Source of the DNA: SIG575 sp964474295
GTDB taxonomy: Bacteria; Bacillota; Clostridia; Oscillospirales; Acutalibacteraceae
DNA: 10,262 bases
Direction of reading: 5' to 3'
NCBI GenBank assembly: GCA_964474295.1
Contig: CAYYRN010000054.1
Coordinates: 1 to 10,262 of the forward strand
The notes beneath the pieces were generated by a model. It was not told the origin of the DNA. It did no database searches and saw only the letters and a program-made list of their open reading frames with translations. Below, in pieces: positions 1-6,935 of this stretch (its first letter is position 1; every line of letters begins with the position of its first letter). A program made the translations under genes and the position numbers.

Positions 1-3000
1 CCCAAACCTCCATTTCACCGAAACGCTGACCGCCGAACTGAGCTTTACCGCCGAGGGGCTGCTGAGTAACGAGCGAGTAGGGGCCTGTTGAACGCGCATG
101 GATTTTATCATCAACAAGATGATGAAGTTTGAGGTAATACATAACACCGACGGTAACGGGGTTGTCGAACTTTCTGCCGGTACGTCCGTCGGTAAGAATC
201 GATTTACCGTCTTCACGCAAGCCTGCAAGCTTGAGAGTTTCTCTGATGTCGGATTCGTGTGCGCCGTCAAAGATGGGCGTCATAACCTTCCAACCGAGAC
301 TTCTTGCCGCAAAGCCCAAGTGAACCTCAAGAACCTGACCGATATTCATTCGGGAAGGAACGCCGAGGGGGTTAAGAACAATGTCAAGAGGTGTGCCGTC
401 CTCAAGGAAAGGCATATCCTCAACGGGAAGAATACGAGAAACAACACCTTTGTTACCGTGACGGCCGGCCATTTTGTCACCGACCGAAAGCTTACGCTTT
501 TGAGCAATGTAGCAGCGAACGGTCATATTAACACCGGGGCTGAGTTCATCGCAGTTTTCGGGAGTGAACACCTCAACATTAACTATAATGCCGTATTCAC
601 CGTGGGGAACTCTGAGAGATGTGTCACGGACTTCTTTTGCTTTTTCACCGAAAATAGCACGCAGAAGTCTTTCTTCGGCAGTAAGCTCGGTTTCACCCTT
701 AGGAGTAACCTTACCTACAAGTATGTCGCCTGAATGAACCTCGGCACCTACACGGATAATACCTCTTTCGTCAAGGTCTTTGAGTGCATCTTCACCGACG
801 TTTGGAATATCTCTTGTGATGTCTTCCGGTCCGAGTTTCGTGTCTCTTGCTTCTACTTCATATTCTTCTATATGAATTGACGTGTAAACGTCTTCACGAA
901 CAAGCTTTTCATTTATAAGAACAGCATCCTCGTAGTTATAACCTTCCCAGGTCATAAATCCGATAAGTGCGTTCTTACCGAGGCTGATTTCACCGTTAGC
1001 GGTAGAGGGGCCGTCGGCAATAACTTCTCTTTCTTCAACTCGCTGACCGAGTTTTACAACGGGACGCTGATTTATGCAAGTTCCCTGGTTTGAACGCATA
1101 AACTTAACAAGACTGTATTCGTCAACGTGACCGTCATCCGAGCAAATTGTAATTTTCGTTGCGTCAAGTCCCGTAACGGTACCTGCACGCTTTGCGATGA
1201 CAGCAACACCTGAGTCAACGGCGGCTTTGTATTCCATACCCGTGCCGACAAAGGGAGCTTCTGTTTTAAGAAGCGGAACTGCCTGACGCTGCATGTTTGA
1301 ACCCATCAAAGCACGGTTTGCGTCATCGTTTTCAAGGAAAGGAATCATCGCAGTAGCAACGGAAACAACCATCTTGGGCGAGATATCCATATAATCGGCT
1401 TTGGAGTTTTCGATTTCAAGGAACTCATCCCTGTATCTTGCGGTGATTTTTGCATTTATGAAACGTCCGTCACTGTCAAGAGGTTCGTTAGCCTGAGCAA
1501 CGATGAAGTTGTCTTCCACATCGGCTGTCATATAGTGAACTTCATCAAGAACAATGCCCGTTTCTTTGTCGATTTTTCTGAAAGGTGCCTCAATGAAGCC
1601 GTATTTGTTTATTTTTGCGAATGTTGCAAGGTAGGAAATAAGACCGATGTTCGGGCCTTCGGGAGTTTCAATGGGACACATACGTCCGTAGTGGCTGTAA
1701 TGAACGTCTCGAACCTCAAATCCTGCACGGTCTCTCGAAAGACCGCCGGGGCCGAGGGCGGAAAGTCTTCTTTTATGTGTAAGCTCTGCCAAGGGGTTTG
1801 TCTGATCCATAAACTGGGAAAGGGGAGACGAACCGAAAAATTCCTTGATAGCCATAAGAACAGGTCTTGAGCTGATAAGCGCGGCGGGAGTCATCTTGTC
1901 GTCGCCGTCCTGACTTTGAAGAGTCATTCTTTCACGCACAACTCTTTCAACACGGGAAAGACCTATTCTGAATTGGTTTTGAAGCAATTCACCGACACAG
2001 CGTATACGGCGGTTGCCGAGGTGGTCGATGTCATCAAGAGTGCCTACACCGCAGGCAAGACAGTCAAGATAGTTTACGGAAGCGAAAATATCTTCGATTG
2101 TGATGTGCTTCGGGATAAGCTCATCGCATTTTGCCGCAAGGGTTTCTTTGAGAGAATCCTTGTCCTCTCCACATTCATCGAGAATTGCGAAAAGCACGTC
2201 GGCACGGACACATTCGTTGATTGCGATTTCTTCAAGTTCATCTTCCGTGAACATCGGCAGATAAGGTTTTGCATCAATCATACCGTTTGATACAACCTTA
2301 ACTTCTTTGCGGTCGAAGTGTACATCGGCTTCGACAAATGCCTCTGTAACACCTGCCTGCTCGATTTCGATGGCACGTTCTTTTGTGAGAGTTTCACCGG
2401 AATCGGCAAGAATTTCGCCTGTATATTTATTGATAACGGGTTGTGTGAGCTTGCAGCCGGAAATACGGCCGGAAATCGCCATCTTTTTATTGTATTTGTA
2501 ACGTCCTACCCTTGAAAGGTCATAACGGTGAACATCAAAGAAAAGGTTTTCAAGATGTGTCTGAGCCGTTTCAAGCGTTGCGGGCTCGCCCGGACGAAGC
2601 TTCTTGAAAACTTCCATAAGTGCTTCTTCGGAGTTTCTCGTTTCGTCCTTTTCGAGTGTTGCGATGATTCTTTCGTCATTACCGAAGAAATCGAGAATGT
2701 CACTGTTGCTCGAAAGTCCGAGAGCACGAAGGAAAGTTGTGATGTAAATTTTTCTGTTTTTATCGATTCTTACATAAAAAAGGTCATTGGAATCTGTTTC
2801 GTATTCAAGCCAAGCACCCCTGTTCGGAATGACAGTTGTTGCGAAAAGACGCTTACCTGTTTTATCGTGTGTCATATCGTAGTACATACCGGGGGAACGA
2901 ACAAGCTGTGAAACAATAACACGCTCTGCACCGTTAATGACGAAGGTTCCGCTTTCCGTCATAATCGGGAAGTCGCCCATATAAACTTCGCTTTCTTTGA

Positions 3001-3319
3001 TTTCGCCCGTTTCTTTGTTGGTGAGGCGAGCCGTAACACGCATAGGTGCGGCGTAAGTTGCATCACGCTGCTTACATTCGTGTACGGTGTATTTGGGCTT
3101 GTCGTCCATTCTGTAACCGATGAAGCTAAGCACCCAATTTCCTGTGTAGTCAACAATGTCGGCTGTGTCTCTGAAAACCTCTTTGAGACCGTCTGTAAGA
3201 AACCACTCGTACGATTTCTTCTGAATTTCAATGAGGTTGGGCATTTCCATTACTTCATCGATGCGTCCGTAACTTTTTCTGATAGTTTTTCCGCGGTAAA
3301 CATCCCGTACATTACCCAT
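1..3319 (-). CDS. rpoB: DNA-directed RNA polymerase subunit beta (partial, C-terminus off the left edge)
   Basis: Beta subunit of RNA polymerase, forming one side of the active-site cleft with beta' and binding the RNA-DNA hybrid. Reverse-strand translation from the ATG at 3319 reads MGNVRDVYRGKTIRKSYGRI and stays open for about 1,106 codons to the edge. Hallmarks in order: GTFVINGAERVIVSQLVRSPG near residue 125-145; DDIDHLGNRR; the rifampicin region around residues 495-525 (FFGSSPLSQFMDQ, THKRRLSALGPGGL); RMCPIETPEGPNIGLI; RALMGSNMQRQAVPLL; SVGDKMAGRHGNKG near residue 945-957; and GGKAQFGGQRFGEMEVW at the edge. Clostridial homologues run about 1,180-1,250 residues, so roughly 80-140 are missing. 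No frameshift or stop was seen in the stretches translated. A GGAG Shine-Dalgarno lies about 11 nt before the start. No rplL lies upstream; the next gene is divergent. The residue equivalent to E. coli Gln510 is proline. Confidence 0.98.
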   Translation of the reverse strand, partial: MGNVRDVYRGKTIRKSYGRIDEVMEMPNLIEIQKKSYEWFLTDGLKEVFRDTADIVDYTGNWVLSFIGYRMDDKPKYTVHECKQRDATYAAPMRVTARLTNKETGEIKESEVYMGDFPIMTESGTFVINGAERVIVSQLVRSPGMYYDMTHDKTGKRLFATTVIPNRGAWLEYETDSNDLFYVRIDKNRKIYITTFLRALGLSSNSDILDFFGNDERIIATLEKDETRNSEEALMEVFKKLRPGEPATLETAQTHLENLFFDVHRYDLSRVGRYKYNKKMAISGRISGCKLTQPVINKYTGEILADSGETLTKERAIEIEQAGVTEAFVEADVHFDRKEVKVVSNGMIDAKPYLPMFTEDELEEIAINECVRADVLFAILDECGEDKDSLKETLAAKCDELIPKHITIEDIFASVNYLDCLACGVGTLDDIDHLGNRRIRCVGELLQNQFRIGLSRVERVVRERMTLQSQDGDDKMTPAALISSRPVLMAIKEFFGSSPLSQFMDQTNPLAELTHKRRLSALGPGGLSRDRAGFEVRDVHYSHYGRMCPIETPEGPNIGLISYLATFAKINKYGFIEAPFRKIDKETGIVLDEVHYMTADVEDNFIVAQANEPLDSDGRFINAKITARYRDEFLEIENSKADYMDISPKMVVSVATAMIPFLENDDANRALMGSNMQRQAVPLLKTEAPFVGTGMEYKAAVDSGVAVIAKRAGTVTGLDATKITICSDDGHVDEYSLVKFMRSNQGTCINQRPVVKLGQRVEEREVIADGPSTANGEISLGKNALIGFMTWEGYNYEDAVLINEKLVREDVYTSIHIEEYEVEARDTKLGPEDITRDIPNVGEDALKDLDERGIIRVGAEVHSGDILVGKVTPKGETELTAEERLLRAIFGEKAKEVRDTSLRVPHGEYGIIVNVEVFTPENCDELSPGVNMTVRCYIAQKRKLSVGDKMAGRHGNKGVVSRILPVEDMPFLEDGTPLDIVLNPLGVPSRMNIGQVLEVHLGFAARSLGWKVMTPIFDGAHESDIRETLKLAGLREDGKSILTDGRTGRKFDNPVTVGVMYYLKLHHLVDDKIHARSTGPYSLVTQQPLGGKAQFGGQRFGEMEVW

Positions 3320-3475
3320 AGATCATATCACTCCGTTCTTTGATTTTGCATGGTGAATGTGAAAGAGCAAATTTCCCTAAAAAATACAGAAAATACCATT
3401 GATTTTCAGCGAATTTTGTGGTATTATAAAAGCACTTAAAAATACCGAGGGATAATCCACTCCATTATAATTCAG
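3320..3475 (-). promoter_or_regulatory. rpoB 5' leader, about 155 nt
   Basis: This is the untranslated region between the predicted rpoB start point and its ATG. It carries two copies of GGTATTTT (minus strand, 3446-3439 and 3397-3390) and a weak 6-bp hairpin pairing GGTATT (3446-3441) with AATACC (3425-3420). Two tiny out-of-frame ORFs occur close to the start: ATG at 3351 with a stop at 3328, and a four-codon ATG at 3326 that runs through the rpoB start codon. No known riboswitch or ribosomal-protein binding leader is recognised. A regulatory role is inference from the length alone. Confidence 0.35.
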
Positions 3476-3481
3476 TATAAA

Positions 3482-3510
3482 ATTCTATCATATTAAATCA
3501 AGCTTGTCAA
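3482..3510 (-). promoter_or_regulatory. rpoB promoter (TTGACA-17-TAGAAT)
   Basis: Read on the minus strand, a perfect -35 TTGACA (3510-3505) is separated by 17 bases from a -10 TAGAAT (3487-3482), five of six consensus. The DNA just upstream of the -35 (about 3511-3570) is rich in A and T tracts, as expected for an UP element. Transcription would start near 3475. This implies rpoB is transcribed from its own strong housekeeping promoter rather than only by read-through from a ribosomal-protein operon. Confidence 0.8.
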
Positions 3511-3600
3511 GTCTTTTGGCAAGTTTTTTCATTATATATAGGTTTTTTTACCGATTTATATAAAATGTGTCCGTCTTTCCGATGATATAAGTGCATTTTA

Positions 3601-3629
3601 TTGAAAAATCCGTCCTTGTGTGGTAAACT
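3601..3629 (+). promoter_or_regulatory. Promoter for the mscS / RACo-like unit (TTGAAA-17-TAAACT)
   Basis: A -35 TTGAAA (3601-3606) and a -10 TAAACT (3624-3629, four of six consensus) are 17 bases apart. Start of transcription would fall near 3636, leaving a short leader of about 25 nt to the GTG at 3661. The element lies about 90 bp from the divergent rpoB promoter, so the two are arranged back to back. Confidence 0.55.
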
Positions 3630-3660
3630 TAAATTGAATTTAACGAAGGGTGTGAATACC

Positions 3661-4479
3661 GTGAAAGATAAGCTTATCGAACTCAAAGATGAAATAATAG
3701 ATTTTTGTATGGCAAGCGGTGTAAAGCTTGTTGCGGCTGTTCTTATTTTAATTATAGGCTTTAAGATTGTCGATGTGTTGGGAAAACGTTTTAAAAACAC
3801 AAGACTTTACGCAAGGCTTGACCCGACAGGCAGAACTTTTTTCAAAAGCTTTATTACGGTATTGCTGAAAATCGTTCTTGTTATTGCGGCGGCGCTTGTA
3901 ATAGGCGTGCCTATGGCATCTATGGTTGCGGTTATCGGTTCTGCGGGACTTGCGATAGGTCTTGCACTTCAAGGCAGCTTGAGTAACATTGCCGGCGGCT
4001 TTATTATTCTTGTTTTCAGACCGTTTAAGGTGGGCGATTTTATTTCGACTGCGGATGCGGTGGGAACGGTTGAAGCGATTAACATTTTTTATACAAAGGT
4101 TTCAACGGCGGACAATAAGGTAATACAAATTCCGAATTCCGTCATTTCAAATCAAACGCTGACAGACCTTTCGACAAAGAAAATAAGACGTGTCGATTTG
4201 ACGTTCTGTACAGCCTACAACTGCGACTTTGAACAGGTTAAAAGCATACTTACCGATGTTGCACTTGAACATCCGAAAGTGCTTAAAGACCCTGAACCGA
4301 CAGCGAGGCTCAGCGAACACGGCGCAAGCTCCCTTAACTTCGTTTTGCGTGTTTGGTGCGAGAATAAAGAATATTGGGATGTGTATTATGATATGGTGGA
4401 GAACGTTAAAAAAGCTTTTGAGATAAACAACATCGAAATTCCTTATCCGCAGCTCGATGTTCATATTGATAACAAATGA
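3661..4479 (+). CDS. mscS: MscS-family small-conductance mechanosensitive ion channel
   Basis: Membrane channel that opens under lateral tension to release solutes during hypo-osmotic shock. The 272-residue product is close to E. coli MscS (286). Hydrophobic helices lie at about residues 20-40 and 62-85, followed by the pore-lining helix at about 86-115 with the Gly/Ala-rich packing typical of MscS (VIGSAGLAIGLALQGSLSNI). The conserved FRPFKVGDFI at 119-128 starts the beta domain, and TADNKVIQIPNSVISN at 149-164 matches the family motif. The rest is the cytoplasmic vestibule. The GTG start at 3661 is chosen because AAGGG (3646-3650) lies 10 nt upstream; the reading frame extends to a TTG at 3601, but that is the promoter -35. 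A GTG at 3652 is possible but too near the ribosome site. The stop overlaps the next start (ATGA), suggesting translational coupling. Confidence 0.93.
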   Translation: MKDKLIELKDEIIDFCMASGVKLVAAVLILIIGFKIVDVLGKRFKNTRLYARLDPTGRTFFKSFITVLLKIVLVIAAALVIGVPMASMVAVIGSAGLAIGLALQGSLSNIAGGFIILVFRPFKVGDFISTADAVGTVEAINIFYTKVSTADNKVIQIPNSVISNQTLTDLSTKKIRRVDLTFCTAYNCDFEQVKSILTDVALEHPKVLKDPEPTARLSEHGASSLNFVLRVWCENKEYWDVYYDMVENVKKAFEINNIEIPYPQLDVHIDNK

Positions 4480-5984
4480 GCAGGGCGGTAATAAATTGCG
4501 GAAAAAGGCAGGAAATTATTTCTTTTTCGGCACCGTGCCTTTTGTCCGAATTGATAAAAAAAGTAAATTTTGCTTTTGAAATGCCGTGTGCCGGAAAAGG
4601 AACCTGTCACAAATGCAAAGTCAAAGTACAAGGCGAGGTTTCGCAAAAAGACGGAGAATATTGTCTTGCTTGCCAAACGCACGCTTTGGGTGATGTGGAA
4701 ATTTTTCTCGAAAACGAGATTTACGAAATTGAGGGCATCGGCGTAAAAACATCCGATGAATACGGCTTTGCGGCTGATATAGGCACCACAACGCTCGAAA
4801 CTGCGCTTGTTGATTTGAAAACAGGCTCGTATGCGGCACAGGTCAAAACCGTCAACCCTCAGGTTTCTTTCGGTGCGGATGTTATCTCACGCATTACCGC
4901 TTGCGTTGACGGTAAATCCGAAGCCTTGAGGGAAAGTGTAATTTACGGCTTGAATAATTCGCTTGAAATTTTGTGCGATAAGGCACAGATATCGCCCGAT
5001 AAAATTAAAAAGGCGGTCATTTCCGCAAACACTGCGGAGATGTGTTTCCTCACAAATACGGATACTTCTTCCGTTGCGGCATATCCGTTTAAAATGAATG
5101 ACTTTTTCGGACGTGAAGACGAAGACTTAAAAAGTGTATTAAAATGTAAAAATGCGGAAATTTTTCTCACAAGAGCGATATCTTCGTTTGTCGGCGGCGA
5201 TATTTCGTCGGGACTTTATTATTGCGGATTTCTCGATGATTTTATCGGTAAAAGAAAAGCTAAGAAGCTTTTTGTCGATATAGGGACAAACGGCGAGGCG
5301 GTGCTGCTCAACGGCGGCAAGCTTGTTTGCACCTCCGCTGCGGCGGGGCCCGTGTTTGAAGGTGCGGGAATTTCACACGGTATGCTTGCCAAAAGCGGTG
5401 CAATCGATTCGGTAAAACTTGACGGCTTGAAAATGGATTTTACCGTAATCGGAAATACGGAGGCTTTGGGTATTTGCGGTTCGGGAATTATCGATGCACT
5501 TGCGGCAATGTACGATGCGGGGGTAATAGATGCTGACGGTGAAATTCTCGAAGAAGGTCATTCTTTTGAAGATAATCTCACCTTTGACGGTGGTATGCTC
5601 GGCTTTGAATTGGGCGGTGTTGTGATAAGTCAAGAGGACGTAAGGCAAGTTCAGCTTGCAAAGTCTGCTGTTTGCACCGCTGTCGAAACGCTTCTTTATA
5701 CTGAAAACGTATCAGCCGAAGAAATCGAAAAAGTTGTTATTGCGGGGAACTTCGGAAAGCATTTGAATTTTGATTCTGCCGAAAAAATCGGATTGCTGCC
5801 GAGAGGATTGAAAAGCAAAACGGAATTTGCCGGCAATACAAGTCTTTCGGGTGCTGTGAAAATGCTTTTGCACGGTGCGGCGGAAGACGTGGAAAAAGCT
5901 TGTATGAGTGCCGAAACGTGCGTTTTGGCGGAAAACGAATATTTTACGAAAAAATTTATTGAAAATATGAGATTTGGGTATTGA
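4476..5984 (+). CDS. RACo-like ferredoxin/ASKHA ATPase (putative reductive activator of corrinoid proteins)
   Basis: 502-residue cytoplasmic protein with an N-terminal [2Fe-2S] ferredoxin domain (about 1-85) fused to a RACo-type ASKHA ATPase (about 95-485). Cluster ligands fit the C-X5-C-X2-C-Xn-C pattern: Cys38, Cys44, Cys47 and Cys66 in LACQ; Cys63 is an extra nearby cysteine. The ATPase part shows phosphate-binding motifs FAADIGTTT (98-106) and FVDIGTNGEAVL (266-277), then GPVFEGAGISHGM (291-303), GICGSGIIDAL (332-342), ISQEDVRQVQLAKSA (384-398) and VIAGNFGKHL (421-430). Characterised RACo uses ATP to re-reduce Co(II) in the corrinoid iron-sulfur protein; it is about 630 residues, so this one lacks much of the linker/middle region. 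No corrinoid protein or methyltransferase is in the window, so the partner is unknown. The ATG overlaps the mscS stop; no strong separate ribosome site is seen, consistent with coupled translation. Confidence 0.85.
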   Translation: MSRAVINCGKRQEIISFSAPCLLSELIKKVNFAFEMPCAGKGTCHKCKVKVQGEVSQKDGEYCLACQTHALGDVEIFLENEIYEIEGIGVKTSDEYGFAADIGTTTLETALVDLKTGSYAAQVKTVNPQVSFGADVISRITACVDGKSEALRESVIYGLNNSLEILCDKAQISPDKIKKAVISANTAEMCFLTNTDTSSVAAYPFKMNDFFGREDEDLKSVLKCKNAEIFLTRAISSFVGGDISSGLYYCGFLDDFIGKRKAKKLFVDIGTNGEAVLLNGGKLVCTSAAAGPVFEGAGISHGMLAKSGAIDSVKLDGLKMDFTVIGNTEALGICGSGIIDALAAMYDAGVIDADGEILEEGHSFEDNLTFDGGMLGFELGGVVISQEDVRQVQLAKSAVCTAVETLLYTENVSAEEIEKVVIAGNFGKHLNFDSAEKIGLLPRGLKSKTEFAGNTSLSGAVKMLLHGAAEDVEKACMSAETCVLAENEYFTKKFIENMRFGY

Positions 5985-6009
5985 CAACAGCGTGTTAATG
6001 TGTTACTAT
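5981..6009 (+). promoter_or_regulatory. Promoter of the amino-acid ABC transporter operon (TTGACA-17-TACTAT, extended -10)
   Basis: A perfect -35 TTGACA (5981-5986) is followed after 17 bases by TACTAT (6004-6009), preceded by TG at 6001-6002 as in an extended -10. The -35 overlaps the TGA stop of the RACo-like gene. No terminator separates the two units, so some read-through from upstream is possible. An AAGGGG ribosome site (6041-6046) precedes the first gene by 8 nt. Confidence 0.75.
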
Positions 6010-6031
6010 GATAAAGTGCTAATACGCTAAA
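5989..6031 (+). repeat. Tandem 8-bp degenerate repeats and inverted repeat across the promoter, possible operator
   Basis: Units at 8-base spacing read GTGTTAAT (5992), GTGTTACT (6000), ATGATAAA (6008), GTGCTAAT (6016) and ACGCTAAA (6024). The same stretch holds an inverted repeat, AGCGTGTTA (5989-5997) against TAATACGCT (6020-6028), 8 of 9 matching, flanking the -10. This placement suits a repressor site, but no regulator is identified. One half resembles the CIRCE right arm without a matching left arm. Confidence 0.4.
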
Positions 6032-6054
6032 TCGAATATTAAGGGGTTTTAAAA

Positions 6055-6837
6055 ATGAAAAAGTTTTTGTCAGTGTTAATGGCTTGTCTGCTTATGTGTC
6101 TTGCATTTGCAGGCTGCGGAAGCAATTCCTCATCGGATGCACAGTACGTTAAAGAAAAAGGAAAACTGGTTGTAGGTATAACGTCATTTAAGCCTATGGA
6201 TTATAAGGAAGGCAAAGAATGGATAGGTTTTGATGCCGACCTTGCAAGAGCTTTTGCTGAAAAGCTCGGCGTTGAAGAAGTGGAATTTGTGGAAATTAAG
6301 TGGGACAACAAGGTCTTTGAGCTTGAGGGTAAAAGCATAGACTGTGTTTGGAACGGAATGACACTCAATGACGAGGTTAAGTCGGCTATGGAATGTTCCG
6401 ATGCTTATTGCACAAATGCACAGGTTATAGTCGTGCCCAAGGAAGACGCCGACAAATATAAGACTGCGGAAGCTTGCAAAAACTTGCAGTTTGCCGTTGA
6501 ATCCGGTTCTGCCGGTCAGGAAATGGCAGAAGAAAACAGCTTCTCGTTTACTCCCGTTACAGACCAGGCAACAGCTCTTATGGAGGTTAAAAGCGGAACT
6601 TGTGACGCTGCGATAATCGACTTGCTTATGGCAGGCGCAATGGTAGGCGAGGGAACAGGCTACGAAGACCTTACATATACCGCAGGACTTAACAGCGAAG
6701 AATATGGTGTAGGTTTCCGCAAAGGTTCCGACCTTGCTTCCGAGGTTAACGATTTCTTTGACGAGTATATAGCAAGCGGCGAAATGATGAAGCTTGCCGA
6801 AAAATACGGCGTTCAGGAAGCTGTAATCGTTGACTGA
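6055..6837 (+). CDS. Amino-acid ABC transporter substrate-binding lipoprotein (SBP family 3)
   Basis: Captures a polar amino acid outside the membrane and delivers it to the permease. The 260-residue product starts with a lysine-containing n-region and hydrophobic core, then FAG-Cys21, a lipoprotein cleavage site with Phe instead of the usual Leu at -3. A Ser/Asn-rich linker follows. The mature part has the family 3 fold: KLVVGITSFKPMDY (37-50), the signature-like GFDADLARAFAEKLG (58-72), SIDCVWNGMTLNDEVK (94-109), ESGSAGQEM (149-157) and CDAAIIDLLMAG (183-194), whose Asp189 fits the amino-group-binding aspartate. The arginine that normally binds the substrate carboxylate (pattern T-x-x-E-R) is replaced by Val108. 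The exact substrate cannot be told from sequence. A terminator follows the gene, which should make this protein more abundant than the membrane parts. Confidence 0.92.
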   Translation: MKKFLSVLMACLLMCLAFAGCGSNSSSDAQYVKEKGKLVVGITSFKPMDYKEGKEWIGFDADLARAFAEKLGVEEVEFVEIKWDNKVFELEGKSIDCVWNGMTLNDEVKSAMECSDAYCTNAQVIVVPKEDADKYKTAEACKNLQFAVESGSAGQEMAEENSFSFTPVTDQATALMEVKSGTCDAAIIDLLMAGAMVGEGTGYEDLTYTAGLNSEEYGVGFRKGSDLASEVNDFFDEYIASGEMMKLAEKYGVQEAVIVD

Positions 6838-6867
6838 TAAGACTTAAATTAAACTGAATTTTAAAGA

Positions 6868-6900
6868 ACAGAGAGCATCACACAGATGCCCTCTGTTTTT
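6868..6900 (+). terminator. Intrinsic terminator / attenuator between binding protein and permease
   Basis: ACAGAG-a-GCATC (6868-6879) pairs with GATGC-c-CTCTGT (6885-6896) around a 5-base loop: 11 pairs with one A-C mismatch, followed by a T run (6896-6900). As no promoter is evident before the permease, partial termination here would set a high ratio of binding protein to membrane subunits, as is common in such operons. Confidence 0.85.
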
Positions 6901-6935
6901 GGCGTATTATAATGATTAAAAAGGATGTAGTTTGT

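Noticed and set aside
98..733. Plus-strand open frame of 211 codons, with others at 1535-1870, 1916-2290 and 2528-2911
   Set aside because: All lie antisense to rpoB, whose minus-strand reading gives a textbook beta subunit; their products resemble no family I know and lack ribosome sites.
3464..3469. Perfect TATAAT on the minus strand as an alternative rpoB -10
   Set aside because: The -35 at 17-base spacing is poor (TATGAT), while the pair at 3510-3482 is near consensus.
3503..3529. Hairpin CTTGTC/GGCAAG followed by six T on the plus strand
   Set aside because: It resembles a terminator but no plus-strand gene ends there; it overlaps the rpoB -35 and upstream A/T tracts and has only six pairs including a wobble.
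3601..3660. N-terminal extension of MscS from a TTG at 3601
   Set aside because: The TTG is the -35 of the likely promoter; a proper ribosome site precedes the GTG at 3661.
6014..6022. CIRCE (HrcA) operator
   Set aside because: AAGTGCTAA matches 8 of 9 bases of the right arm, but no TTAGCACTC-like arm lies nine bases upstream and the gene is not a chaperone.
6912..6935. Upstream ATG for the permease
   Set aside because: It follows the terminator hairpin directly with no ribosome site, whereas AAGGAT is well placed for the ATG at 6936.
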